Shown here in pieces: positions 41,652-52,863 of a stretch of DNA of 64,000 nucleotides. The DNA is from Pseudomonas sp. ATCC PTA-122608 (GTDB lineage Bacteria > Pseudomonadota > Gammaproteobacteria > Pseudomonadales > Pseudomonadaceae), in assembly GCF_001952855.1 (NCBI RefSeq), contig NZ_LPNO01000005.1, positions 73,650 through 137,649 on the forward strand. Direction: 5' to 3'. The notes beneath the pieces are model-generated. The model was not told the origin of the DNA. It saw only the letters and a program-made list of their open reading frames with translations, and searched no databases. The first letter of the stretch is position 1, and each line of letters begins with the position of its first letter. The position numbers and the translations under genes are program-made.

Positions 41652-42491
41652 ATGAGCGAAGACCGATCGAGCAACGGGCAAAAGTCATGGCTGGGGAAAC
41701 TCACCCAGGCCTTTGCCCACGAGCCGAAAAACCGCCAGGAGCTGCTGGAGCTGCTGCGCGAGGCACATCAGAACAAGTTGCTGGACAGCGAAGCGCTGGC
41801 CATCGTCGAAGGCGCCATCCAGGTCGCTGACTTGCAGGTGCGGGACATCATGGTCCCGCGCTCGCAGATGGTCAGCATCAAGGCGACCCAGACCCCTCGG
41901 GAATTCCTCCCGGCCGTCATCGACTCGGCGCACTCGCGCTACCCGGTGATCGGCGAAAGCCATGACGACGTCATGGGTGTCCTTCTGGCCAAGGACCTGC
42001 TGCCGCTGATCCTCAAGGAGAACGGCGACAGCTTCAACATCAAGGACCTGCTGCGTCCTGCCACTTTCGTCCCCGAATCCAAGCGCCTGAATGTGCTGCT
42101 GCGCGAATTTCGTGCGAACCACAATCACATGGCCATCGTGATTGACGAATACGGCGGTGTGGCCGGCCTGGTGACGATCGAAGACGTGCTGGAACAGATC
42201 GTCGGTGACATCGAAGACGAACACGATGTGGAAGAAGACAGCTACATCAAGCCGCTGCCCAGCGGTGACTTCCTGGTCAAGGCCCTGACGCCGATCGAGA
42301 ACTTCAACGAGTTCTTCGACAGCGAATTCTCCGACGATGAATTCGACACGGTTGGCGGCCTGGTGATGAGTGCGTTCGGGCATCTGCCCAAGCGTAACGA
42401 GACAACGGAAATCGGCGCCTATCGCTTCCGCATCCTGAATGCCGACAGCCGCAGGATCCATCTGATTCGCCTGACACCTATTGCCCGCTAA
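41652..42491 (+). CDS. ybeX: CorC/YbeX (HlyC/CorC family transporter-associated protein)
   Basis: 279 aa, no membrane segments. Two CBS domains (about 65-190) include VRDIMVPRSQMVSIKATQTP and HNHMAIVIDEYGGVAGLVTIEDVLEQIVGDI. The CorC_HlyC C-terminal domain follows (LPSGDFLVKALTPIENFNEFF). It was named for magnesium/cobalt efflux with CorA and is linked genetically to ribosome function through YbeY. It starts 27 bp after ybeY and is followed after 8 bp by lnt. Confidence 0.93.
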   Translation: MSEDRSSNGQKSWLGKLTQAFAHEPKNRQELLELLREAHQNKLLDSEALAIVEGAIQVADLQVRDIMVPRSQMVSIKATQTPREFLPAVIDSAHSRYPVIGESHDDVMGVLLAKDLLPLILKENGDSFNIKDLLRPATFVPESKRLNVLLREFRANHNHMAIVIDEYGGVAGLVTIEDVLEQIVGDIEDEHDVEEDSYIKPLPSGDFLVKALTPIENFNEFFDSEFSDDEFDTVGGLVMSAFGHLPKRNETTEIGAYRFRILNADSRRIHLIRLTPIAR

Positions 42492-42499
42492 GGACTGAC

Positions 42500-44023
42500 A
42501 TGCGCCGTATGATTGCACCCGGCTGGCCCGGTAACTTGCTGGCCGTGGTGGCCGGCGCCATCACTACCCTGGCGCTGGCGCCGTTCGACCTTTGGCCTTT
42601 TGCGCTGGTGGCGGTCGGGTTCTTTTATGCGGGATTGCGTGAACTAACACCACGCCAGGCCTTGGGCCGTGGCTGGTGTTTCGGTTTTGGGCTGTTTGGC
42701 GCCGGTACCAGCTGGATTTACTACAGCATCCACCATTTTGGCGGCGCTTCAGTGCTGCTGGCTGGCATGCTGATGCTGGCGTTTACGGCGGCAATTGCCT
42801 GGTTCTTTGCCCTGCCCGCCTGGCTGTGGGCGCGCTGGCTGCGTCGCAATGAAGCGCCATTGGCCGATGCCCTGGCCTTCGCGGCACTGTGGGTGGGCCA
42901 GGAAGCGTTTCGCGGCTGGTTCCTCACCGGTTTCCCATGGCTTTATTCCGGTTACAGCCAGCTCGACGGCCCTCTCACCGGCCTCGCGCCGCTGGGTGGC
43001 ATGTGGCTGATTTCCTTTGCCCTGGCGCTGACCGCCGCACTGATCTGCAACCTGCCGCGTCTGCTGGCGGCTAAGCGCAACCTGTTCATCGGTGCGGGCT
43101 TGCTGCTGTTGGTGGCGCCATGGGCCATCGGCCTGGCACTCAAACATCACGCATGGACAAGCCCTTCTGGCGCACCGCTGACCGTGGCGGCCGTCCAGGG
43201 CAACGTCGAACAAAGCATGAAGTGGGACCCCGAGCAGTTGAATGCGCAGCTCGCGCTGTACCGCGACATGAGCTTCAGCTCCAAGCCTGTCGACCTGCTG
43301 GTATGGCCGGAAACCGCCGTGCCGGTGCTCAAGGAATCTGTCGAGGGTTACTTGGGCATGATGGGCAAGTTCGCCGCGGACCGGCACACCGCGCTGATCA
43401 CCGGCGTACCGATCCGCCAGGAAGTGCACCACCAGAAGCGCTTCTTCAATGGCATCACGGTGGTGGGCGAAGGCGACGGTACCTACCTGAAGCAGAAGCT
43501 GGTGCCGTTTGGCGAGTACGTGCCGCTGCAGGACATGTTGCGCGGCCTGATCGCGTTCTTTGACCTGCCGATGTCGGACTTCGCCCGCGGGCCATCCGAC
43601 CAGGCTTTGCTGCAAGCCAAGGGCTATCAGATTGCGCCGTTCATTTGCTATGAAGTGGTGTACCCGGAGTTCGCCGCCAGCTTGTCAGCCCGTAGCGATT
43701 TGTTGCTGACCATCAGCAACGACACCTGGTTCGGCCGCTCCATCGGCCCGCTGCAGCATTTGCAGATGGCCCAGATGCGCGCCCTGGAAGCGGGTCGCTG
43801 GATGATTCGCGCCACCAACAATGGCGTCACCGGCCTGATCAACCCGTACGGGCAGATCACCGTGCAGATCCCGCAGTTTGAGCGCGGGATTCTCTACGGC
43901 GAGGTGGTGCCGATGCACAACCTCACGCCGTATCTGGAATGGCGCTCGTGGCCGTTGATCATCCTGTGCCTCGGCCTGTTTGGCTGGGCGCTGTTGGCGG
44001 GCCGGATGTCGAAAACGGTTTAA
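42500..44023 (+). CDS. lnt: Apolipoprotein N-acyltransferase
   Basis: 507 aa. It adds the third acyl chain to the N-terminal Cys of lipoproteins. The N-terminal half has about six membrane helices. The periplasmic nitrilase-like domain (about 220-480) carries the catalytic triad Glu in LLVWPETAVPVL, Lys in YLKQKLVPFGEYVPL and Cys in IAPFICYEVVYPEFA. One C-terminal helix follows. Last gene of the ybeZ-ybeY-corC-lnt operon. Confidence 0.95.
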   Translation: MRRMIAPGWPGNLLAVVAGAITTLALAPFDLWPFALVAVGFFYAGLRELTPRQALGRGWCFGFGLFGAGTSWIYYSIHHFGGASVLLAGMLMLAFTAAIAWFFALPAWLWARWLRRNEAPLADALAFAALWVGQEAFRGWFLTGFPWLYSGYSQLDGPLTGLAPLGGMWLISFALALTAALICNLPRLLAAKRNLFIGAGLLLLVAPWAIGLALKHHAWTSPSGAPLTVAAVQGNVEQSMKWDPEQLNAQLALYRDMSFSSKPVDLLVWPETAVPVLKESVEGYLGMMGKFAADRHTALITGVPIRQEVHHQKRFFNGITVVGEGDGTYLKQKLVPFGEYVPLQDMLRGLIAFFDLPMSDFARGPSDQALLQAKGYQIAPFICYEVVYPEFAASLSARSDLLLTISNDTWFGRSIGPLQHLQMAQMRALEAGRWMIRATNNGVTGLINPYGQITVQIPQFERGILYGEVVPMHNLTPYLEWRSWPLIILCLGLFGWALLAGRMSKTV

Positions 44024-44040
44024 TAGAAATACTCGGACAA

Positions 44041-44129
44041 TGTGGGAGCGGGCTTGCTCGCGAATGCGGTCTGTCGGGTAATGCACCTGTGACTGACACA
44101 CTGCATTCGCGAGCAAGCCCGCTCCCACA
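44041..44129. repeat. REP inverted pair (canonical TGTGGGAGC type)
   Basis: TGTGGGAGCGGGCTTGCTCG and CGAGCAAGCCCGCTCCCACA flank a spacer with CTGTCGGGTAATGC/TGACTGACAC. It lies between the convergent lnt and YdcF-family genes. Confidence 0.88.
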
Positions 44130-44143
44130 TTTGCCCTGCGGTA

Positions 44144-44905
44144 TTACCTGTAAAACATCCGGTAGCCCACCTGCCCCACCGCTTCATTCAGCAACTGCCC
44201 GCTCTGCCAAACCGACTTGAACTCCGGCATCCAGCCACCCAGAGGCCGGGCATTGTCTAAACCGAGAAAACCCACCGGCGCCGGAACCACCGTAAACCCG
44301 GCCTTTTCGAAACTCCAACGCGAGCGCGGCATGTGCCAAGCCTGGGTTACGACGACCACACGCTTGATCCCCTGCGGTAACAAAATCTCGGCGCTCATCT
44401 GAGCGTTTTCCCAGGTGGTACGGCTGCGCTCTTCCTTCCAGCGTACACTCACACCGAAGTCATCCTGCATCGACACCGCCATCAACTCCGCCTCGCTCGG
44501 CGGCGTGCCGTAGTGCAAGCCACCGCTGGTCAGCACCGGCAAACCCGAAGCCTTGGCCAATCTCGCCGCGTAACGCTGCCGCTCAAGCCCGATTCCCGTC
44601 GGCTGATCGGAGCCCCACGCCGGATCCCCACGCTCACGCCCGGAGCCCAACACCACGATGGCATCAGCCCGCTGCGCCAGGGTTGCCCATTCGTCCCGGG
44701 CCAACGGCGGCTCGCTCTCCAGCGCCTTTGCCCCCCACTGCACCGCCACCGGCAGGCTCATCAACCACATCCCGCCAAACCCCAGGGCAAAGCACACCGC
44801 TGCCAGTCGTGGCCGGCTGCGACGAAACCACCAGGCAAGCGCCAGCAACAGCAACAGAATGCCGGGCGGCAACAGCAATTGTTTAATGAAATAACGAATA
44901 GGCAT
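44144..44905 (-). CDS. YdcF/ElyC-type DUF218 membrane protein
   Basis: 253 aa. Two N-terminal membrane helices (about 8-28 and 35-55) are followed by the DUF218 Rossmann-like domain: ADAIVVLGSGRERG, GLPVLTSGGLHYGTPPSEAE, TWENAQMSAEILLP, RVVVVTQAWHMPRSRWSFEKAGF. ElyC is required for peptidoglycan assembly at low temperature in E. coli via lipid-carrier metabolism, and its layout is the same, but identity as the ElyC orthologue is not proven. ATG 44905. Confidence 0.85.
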   Translation of the reverse strand: MPIRYFIKQLLLPPGILLLLLALAWWFRRSRPRLAAVCFALGFGGMWLMSLPVAVQWGAKALESEPPLARDEWATLAQRADAIVVLGSGRERGDPAWGSDQPTGIGLERQRYAARLAKASGLPVLTSGGLHYGTPPSEAELMAVSMQDDFGVSVRWKEERSRTTWENAQMSAEILLPQGIKRVVVVTQAWHMPRSRWSFEKAGFTVVPAPVGFLGLDNARPLGGWMPEFKSVWQSGQLLNEAVGQVGYRMFYR

Positions 44906-45004
44906 CGGGCATCTCCAAAGATGCCCGAAGCCTAAGGTGTAACGAGGTTTAGCGACAATCTTTACAAGAACAGATTTTGAGAAGGCTACAGATAAAGCGG
45001 TACT

Positions 45005-45322
45005 TCACTTAAAACGCACGGACCGAAGTTTTTCCGGGCCGCGACCGGCCGACAGATCCTTGAGCCATACCACCTTGGCCGAGCGCGAAACCTCCTGGGC
45101 TGGCGGGGAGGCCATGCCATGGGGCGCGCGATGCTCATTTAACGCCAGATACACCTTGATCACGTCCAGCTCTGCCTGGCTCAAGCCACGCAGTTCCAAC
45201 TCCAGAGGCCGCTCATCACACAATCGGCCAGCGGTTTTTGCTGCATCCAGTGCTCGACCCAAACGGTCGATCAGTCCTTCGTACACCTGCGGTTTCGTTA
45301 AAGTTCGCTGCGAATCAACCAT
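45005..45322 (-). CDS. Conserved hypothetical protein
   Basis: 105 aa, soluble and mixed charge. An N-terminal helix VYEGLIDRLGRALDAAKTAG, a short strand ELELRGLSQAELDVIKVYLA and a basic C-terminus are visible. No recognised domain. A gene at this position between the YdcF-like gene and leuS is also present in P. aeruginosa as I recall. ATG 45322. The 261-bp gap to leuS holds no further gene that I can support. Confidence 0.7.
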   Translation of the reverse strand: MVDSQRTLTKPQVYEGLIDRLGRALDAAKTAGRLCDERPLELELRGLSQAELDVIKVYLALNEHRAPHGMASPPAQEVSRSAKVVWLKDLSAGRGPEKLRSVRFK

Positions 45323-45343
45323 CCCTCACCTCATTGAAGATAA

Positions 45344-48190
<2,847 letters not shown>

Positions 48191-48198
48191 TCGGATCG

Positions 48199-48224
48199 GG
48201 CGCCAGGGGCATAACCCTGGCGCC
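48199..48224 (+). terminator. GC-rich hairpin between leuS and lptE
   Basis: A perfect 10-bp stem GGCGCCAGGG (48199-48208) / CCCTGGCGCC (48215-48224) has a 6-nt loop and no T-tract. It may reduce read-through from leuS into lptE or stabilise the leuS 3' end rather than fully terminate. Confidence 0.5.
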
Positions 48225-48280
48225 GAACAAAACCTCCAGGGCCTCGATAAGGCCCACATGGTTTCAAGGGGAGCATCAAA

Positions 48281-48886
48281 ATGATCAAACGCAATCTGCT
48301 GGTTATGGGCCTTGCCGTGCTACTGAGCGCTTGCGGCTTCCAGCTGCGCGGCACCGGCACCACCGACCTGACGCTCAAGGAACTGGACGTCACCGCACGC
48401 AACTCCTACGGAGAAACGGTGCAACAGCTGCGCCAGGTCCTGGAAAACAGTGGCGTCAAAGTCTATACAGGCGCGGCTTATAAACTGAACCTGGCGGATG
48501 AAAAAGAAGAGCAGCGCAACCTCAGCTACGCCAGTGCCGGGCGTGCTTCGGACATTGAGCTGAGCACCACGCTCTTCTACGAAATCCAGGGCCATGACAA
48601 CCTGCCGCTGATGGGCGACAAGATCCAGGTACAGAAAGTCGTGAGCCACGACGGCAACAACCTTGTGGGTTCGGATTCCGAAACCATCCAGGTGCGCAAG
48701 GAAATGCGTCGTGAACTTGTGCAGCGCATGGTTCTGCGCCTGCAACAGATCACCCCGGAGAAACTGGATCAACTGCAGCAAACGGCAGACAACAAAGCCA
48801 AGGCAGATGCCGATGCACTGAAAGCTGCGCAAGAGTATGAAAACAGCCAGCCTAAACAGTCGCCTGTTGAAGTTCCTGCCGAGTAA
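48281..48886 (+). CDS. lptE: LPS-assembly lipoprotein LptE
   Basis: 201 aa. Lipobox LLSACGFQLRG (Cys about residue 17) is followed by the LptE beta-alpha domain with NSYGETVQQLRQVLENSGVK and LPLMGDKIQVQKVVSHDGN. It plugs the LptD barrel and delivers LPS to the outer leaflet. The C-terminal tail is Ala/Gln/Lys-rich and probably disordered. The order leuS-lptE-holA is conserved in gamma-proteobacteria. Confidence 0.94.
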   Translation: MIKRNLLVMGLAVLLSACGFQLRGTGTTDLTLKELDVTARNSYGETVQQLRQVLENSGVKVYTGAAYKLNLADEKEEQRNLSYASAGRASDIELSTTLFYEIQGHDNLPLMGDKIQVQKVVSHDGNNLVGSDSETIQVRKEMRRELVQRMVLRLQQITPEKLDQLQQTADNKAKADADALKAAQEYENSQPKQSPVEVPAE

Positions 48887-48925
48887 GCCAGACGGGGCGC
48901 CCCAGGCGCCCCGTTCGCCCTGCCT

Positions 48926-49963
48926 ATGAAACTTGCCCCCGCCCAACTCGCCAAGCACCTGCAAGGCAACCTCGCGCCCGCCTACATCGTCAGCGGTGAT
49001 GACCCGCTGCTGTGCCAGGAGGCTGCGGACGCGATTCGCACGGCCGCCCGCCAGCAGGGCTTCGATGAACGCCAGGTATTCAGCGCCGACGCCAGTTTCG
49101 ACTGGGGCACGCTGCTGCAAGCCGGGGCGAGCATGTCGCTGTTCGCCGAAAAACGCCTGCTGGAACTGCGCCTGCCTTCGGGCAAGCCCGGCGATAAAGG
49201 CGCGGCAGCATTGATGGAATACTGCGCACGCCCTGCCGAAGACACGCTGCTGCTGATCAGCCTGCCCAAGCTTGATGGCAGCGCGCAAAAGACCAAGTGG
49301 GGCAAGGCGCTGGTGGAAGGCGGCCAGACGCAGTTCATACAGATCTGGCCAGTGGACAGCAGCCAGCTGCCGCAGTGGATTCGTCAGCGCCTGTCGCAAT
49401 CCGGGCTGACTGCCAGCCAGGACGCGGTGGAGCTGATCGCTGCGCGGGTGGAAGGCAACCTGTTGGCGGCCGCCCAGGAAATCGAAAAGCTCAAGCTGAT
49501 GGCTGAAGGCGGCCAGATCACCGTCGAAACCGTACAAGGCGCCGTGGCTGACAGCGCGCGCTTTGACGTATTTGGCCTGGTGGACGCGATCCTCAACGGC
49601 GAACCCGCCCACGCCTTGCGCATGCTCGAAGGGCTGCGCGGCGAAGGCGTCGAGCCCCCGGTGATTCTCTGGGCCCTGGCCCGGGAATTACGCCTGCTGG
49701 CCAATATTGCCCTGCAATACAGCCAGGGCATCCCGCTGGACAAGGCTTTCAGCCAGGCCCGGCCACCGGTGTGGGACAAGCGCAAACCGCTGATCAGCAA
49801 AGCCCTGCAACGGCACTCGGCGCAACGCTGGGCGCAATTGCTGCTCGAGGCCCAGCGCATTGACGCGCAGATCAAGGGCCAGGCGGCTGGATCGCCCTGG
49901 ATGAGCTTGAGTCGTTTGTCACTTTTGATGTCAGGACAGCGCTTGGCGCTGCCTGCTGAATAG
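48926..49963 (+). CDS. holA: DNA polymerase III delta subunit
   Basis: 345 aa. Clamp-loader subunit that opens the beta clamp. N-terminal AAA+-like part: YIVSGDDPLLCQEAADAIR; central lid region and C-terminal collar helices: LEGLRGEGVEPPVILWALAREL, DKRKPLISKALQRHSAQRWAQLL. A hairpin CGGGGCGCC/GGCGCCCCG (48893-48913) lies between lptE and holA. ATG 48926. Confidence 0.94.
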   Translation: MKLAPAQLAKHLQGNLAPAYIVSGDDPLLCQEAADAIRTAARQQGFDERQVFSADASFDWGTLLQAGASMSLFAEKRLLELRLPSGKPGDKGAAALMEYCARPAEDTLLLISLPKLDGSAQKTKWGKALVEGGQTQFIQIWPVDSSQLPQWIRQRLSQSGLTASQDAVELIAARVEGNLLAAAQEIEKLKLMAEGGQITVETVQGAVADSARFDVFGLVDAILNGEPAHALRMLEGLRGEGVEPPVILWALARELRLLANIALQYSQGIPLDKAFSQARPPVWDKRKPLISKALQRHSAQRWAQLLLEAQRIDAQIKGQAAGSPWMSLSRLSLLMSGQRLALPAE

Positions 49964-50047
49964 TCCTACGACTCGCTGGGCTGGACAGAATGCAAACTTC
50001 GGCCGATGATTCGCACCGCATCATCAACCCGCCAAAGAGTACCCATC

Positions 50048-50212
50048 ATGAGCAAAAAGCCATCCAAGCATGGCCCCAACAAGGCCAAATCCATCATCGC
50101 CCAGCCGTTGTTCCGCAGTCGCCAGGAACGAGCCGGCAAAGGCAAAGGCAGCTACCGCCGCGAAGCCTTCCAGTCTAATAGCTGGGAGGCTTCTTACTTT
50201 CTGGCTGCCTGA
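50048..50212 (+). CDS. arfA: Alternative ribosome-rescue factor ArfA
   Basis: 54 aa. The signature PLFRSRQERAGKGKGSYRRE matches the conserved PLFR-x-R-x-E-x2-KGKGSY-x-R core of ArfA, with a Lys-rich N-terminus. ArfA recruits RF2 to stalled non-stop ribosomes as a backup to tmRNA. The ATG at 50048 is preceded by AAAGAG. The reading frame contains a terminator hairpin (50162-50193) before its stop at 50210-50212. In E. coli arfA mRNA is normally truncated inside the frame so that tmRNA tags and destroys the product unless tmRNA fails; the hairpin suggests the same here. It lies between holA and the lytic transglycosylase gene. Confidence 0.88.
   Translation: MSKKPSKHGPNKAKSIIAQPLFRSRQERAGKGKGSYRREAFQSNSWEASYFLAA
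50162..50193 (+). terminator. Intrinsic terminator inside the arfA reading frame
   Basis: GAAGCCTTCCAG (50162-50173) pairs with CTGGGAGGCTTC (50182-50193): 12 pairs including one T-G, 8-nt loop. It is followed by TTACTTTCT. It ends 16 bp before the arfA stop codon, so transcripts ending here lack a stop codon. Confidence 0.7.
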
Positions 50213-50273
50213 AGGCAAGCGCCCCTCTGGCATGATAAGGTCTGTACCTGATTCGTACTCCCTGGACCTGTGC

Positions 50274-51599
50274 ATGCCCTCTAGTCTTTCCCGTCGTTGG
50301 CACCTTCGCCAACTGATCGCTGCCTCCAGCCTCATTCTGTTAGTCGCCTGCGCGGAAAAACCCACCGCCGCCGATGCTCAACCCCTGCCCCCGCTCCAGA
50401 CTGCACCGGTAGCCGCACCTGCCGTCGTTGCGCCACTGGCGGTGGACAACCTTGATATCCAGCCGACCCAGACCTTTGCCGAATGGCAGGCAGGCTTTCG
50501 CGTAGAAGCCCTGAAGGCAGGTATCACGCCACAGGTTTTCGACACGGCCTTTGCCAATGTCGTACCCGACATGGCGGTGATTCGTGCCGACCGCAGCCAG
50601 CCGGAGTTTTCCCGCCCGGTGTGGGAATACCTCGACGGCGCCCTGTCGCCGCTGCGTGTACGTAATGGCCAGGCACTGCTGGTGAAATACGCCGACATTC
50701 TGCAACGCATCGAAGATCGTTATGGCGTCGACCGCCAGGCGCTGGTCTCGGTGTGGGGCATGGAGAGTAACTTCGGCCAGTTCCAGGGCAACAATTCGGT
50801 GATCCGCTCCCTGGCGACCCTGGCGTATGAAGGCCGTCGCCCGGCGTTCGCCCACGCCCAACTGCTGGCGGCGCTGCAAATCATCCAGCATGGCGACATC
50901 GCGGCTGACCAGATGAAAGGCTCCTGGGCCGGCGCCATGGGCCAGACCCAGTTCATCCCGACCACCTACAACACCCACGCCGTGGACTTCGACGGCGACG
51001 GTCGCCGCGATATCTGGAACAGCCCGGCCGACGCCCTCGCCTCCACCGCGCACTACCTGCAAAGCTCCGGCTGGCAGAAAGGCCAGCCGTGGGGTTTTGA
51101 GGTGCAGCAACTGCCGTTGAACTTCGATTATGCCCTGGCCGACGGCAGCGTGCGCAAGACCGTTGGCGAATGGCTGAAGCTCGGGATCCAGGTGCCGCCT
51201 GGCGCCAGCGTGCCGGCCAATGTGGACCAGCTTTCTGCCGCCCTGCTGCTGCCCGCCGGCTATCGTGGCCCGGCGTTCCTGGTGCTGGATAACTTCCGCG
51301 CGATCCTCAAGTACAACAACTCGTCGTCCTATGCGTTGGCGGTTGGTTTGCTGTCGGAACGGTTCGGTGGCGGTGGCGTGATTCGTGGGAGCTGGCCGAA
51401 AGATGAGCTGCCGTTGAGCCGTTCACAACGGATTGATTTGCAAACAGCACTCAGCGCCCAGGGTTACGATGCCGGCAACCCGGACGGGATCATCGGCGCC
51501 AACACCCGCAAGGCGATTCGTGCAGCGCAGCAGTCGCTGGGCTGGCCGGCGGATGGTTATCCGACGGTGAAGTTGCTGGAGTCGCTGCAAAGCCGATAG
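50274..51599 (+). CDS. Lytic murein transglycosylase with PG-binding domain (MltB-type lipoprotein)
   Basis: 441 aa. Lipobox LLVAC (Cys about residue 26) is followed by an Ala/Pro linker. The SLT_2/MltB catalytic domain (about 60-360) has the catalytic Glu in SVWGMESNFGQFQGN and the substrate strings GSWAGAMGQTQFIPTTY and AVDFDGDGRRDIW. A C-terminal PG_binding_1 domain (about 380-440) has TALSAQGYDAGNPDGIIGANTR. It cleaves the MurNAc-GlcNAc bond to a 1,6-anhydro end. The start is ATG 50274. It is a paralogue of the MltB gene at 57234-58253. Confidence 0.9.
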   Translation: MPSSLSRRWHLRQLIAASSLILLVACAEKPTAADAQPLPPLQTAPVAAPAVVAPLAVDNLDIQPTQTFAEWQAGFRVEALKAGITPQVFDTAFANVVPDMAVIRADRSQPEFSRPVWEYLDGALSPLRVRNGQALLVKYADILQRIEDRYGVDRQALVSVWGMESNFGQFQGNNSVIRSLATLAYEGRRPAFAHAQLLAALQIIQHGDIAADQMKGSWAGAMGQTQFIPTTYNTHAVDFDGDGRRDIWNSPADALASTAHYLQSSGWQKGQPWGFEVQQLPLNFDYALADGSVRKTVGEWLKLGIQVPPGASVPANVDQLSAALLLPAGYRGPAFLVLDNFRAILKYNNSSSYALAVGLLSERFGGGGVIRGSWPKDELPLSRSQRIDLQTALSAQGYDAGNPDGIIGANTRKAIRAAQQSLGWPADGYPTVKLLESLQSR

Positions 51600-51619
51600 A
51601 TCGGCGCATGGCGACTACC

Positions 51620-51708
51620 GCATTCGCGAGCAAGCCCGCTCCCACATTTCGATCGCATTCCTTCAGGAAGTACACGGTCAAAATGTGGGAGCGGGCTTGC
51701 TCGCGAAG
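51620..51708. repeat. REP inverted pair, inside-out orientation
   Basis: GCGAGCAAGCCCGCTCCCAC comes first and GTGGGAGCGGGCTTGCTCGC second, as at 38049-38134. The spacer contains TTCGATCGCATTCC. It separates the transglycosylase gene from the convergent LD-carboxypeptidase gene. Confidence 0.82.
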
Positions 51709-51732
51709 AGGCCTTCAGCGGCAATACAAGGG

Positions 51733-52668
51733 TCAGGCCTTAAACACCACATCCTGCTCCAACACCAACCGCCTCTCCCCCGCATCCAGCCGCACCCTCG
51801 CGCCCATCGGCAAGGTCAGGTTCGGGTTGCAGTGCCCGCTGCGCCAGCCGGACAGCACAGGAATGCACAACGGCTCGAACGTCTGTTTCAGCAAGCGCTC
51901 AAGCGCGAGGTTATCAACCCCTGCCACATCCCCCACCACCACACCCGCCACCTGAGCCAACTTGCCGGCCAGGCGCAAATGCGTGAGCAGACGGTCGATT
52001 CGGTACAGCGGCTCGTTAATGTCTTCGATAAACAGAATGATGTCCTCGGCATCAATCTCGTACGCCGTGCCCATCACCGCCGCGATCATCGAAAGATTAC
52101 CGCCCAGCAAGCGCCCGCAGGCGATGCCTGGCTCAACGGTGGTCAATGGGTAGGCCACCGGGTGGGTCAACTGGCTACCGGCCTTCACTTGCCCGCGCAG
52201 CATGCTGAACAGCGACGACTCGGTAGGTTGTTGCTTCTCACCTAACAGGTCAGCGTTGTACATCGGCCCGTGGAAGGTGACGAAACCGGCATAGCGGTTG
52301 ATCGCCAGGTGCAAGGCGGTGATATCGCTGTAGCCGACAAATGGCTTGGGATTGGCCCGCAGCAGGTCGAAGTCCAGGCGGTCCAGCAGGCGTGGGGTGC
52401 CATAGCCGCCGCGCAGGCAAAAAATCGCGTCGATGGACGGGTCGGCGAACGCCCCATGCAGGTCATTCAGGCGTACGTCATCACTGCCGGCCAGGTAGCC
52501 ATCACGTTCCCCTACACCCGGGAACACCCGCAGTGTGTAGCCCCGGGCGCGCATCCATTGCGTGGCCTTGTCGATATCCAGCTCGGCCGGCCCGGCAGGG
52601 GCAATCAGACCGATCACGCCTTCGGCGCGCAGCGCAGGTACCGCACAAGTGGTCAATTGAGTCGTCAT
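51733..52668 (-). CDS. ldcA: LD-carboxypeptidase (S66 family)
   Basis: 311 aa. It removes the terminal D-Ala from recycled muropeptide tetrapeptides. The S66 nucleophile is in FVGYSDITALHLA, preceded by FCLRGGYGTPRLLDRLDFDLL; the Glu and His of the catalytic triad fall in FIEDINEPLYRIDR and GWRSGHCNPNLTLPMG. N-terminal IGLIAPAGPAELD is conserved. MccF-type self-immunity proteins share the fold, but length and context favour LdcA. ATG 52668. It lies upstream of a REP beside lipA. Confidence 0.88.
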   Translation of the reverse strand: MTTQLTTCAVPALRAEGVIGLIAPAGPAELDIDKATQWMRARGYTLRVFPGVGERDGYLAGSDDVRLNDLHGAFADPSIDAIFCLRGGYGTPRLLDRLDFDLLRANPKPFVGYSDITALHLAINRYAGFVTFHGPMYNADLLGEKQQPTESSLFSMLRGQVKAGSQLTHPVAYPLTTVEPGIACGRLLGGNLSMIAAVMGTAYEIDAEDIILFIEDINEPLYRIDRLLTHLRLAGKLAQVAGVVVGDVAGVDNLALERLLKQTFEPLCIPVLSGWRSGHCNPNLTLPMGARVRLDAGERRLVLEQDVVFKA

Positions 52669-52750
52669 CCATGGTGCTCCTCGTGTGGATTGCCCAAGGC
52701 ACTCTAAACAGCAATGGTTGCAAACAGAAGAGGATGACTTAACCGCAACC

Positions 52751-52850
52751 TGTAGGAGCGAGCTTGCTCGCGAAGGTCGTAAACGATAACGCGCGCATCC
52801 TGGATGCGCGCGGTGCTCTTGAGTGCTTCGCGAGCAAGCTCGCTCCTACA
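52751..52850. repeat. REP inverted pair (TGTAGGAGCGAGCTTGCTCG subtype)
   Basis: TGTAGGAGCGAGCTTGCTCG and CGAGCAAGCTCGCTCCTACA flank a spacer containing GCGCGCATCC/GGATGCGCGC, itself a perfect 10-bp palindromic stem. It lies between ldcA and lipA on the minus strand. Confidence 0.87.
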
Positions 52851-52863
52851 GTGAGGGCGCGGC

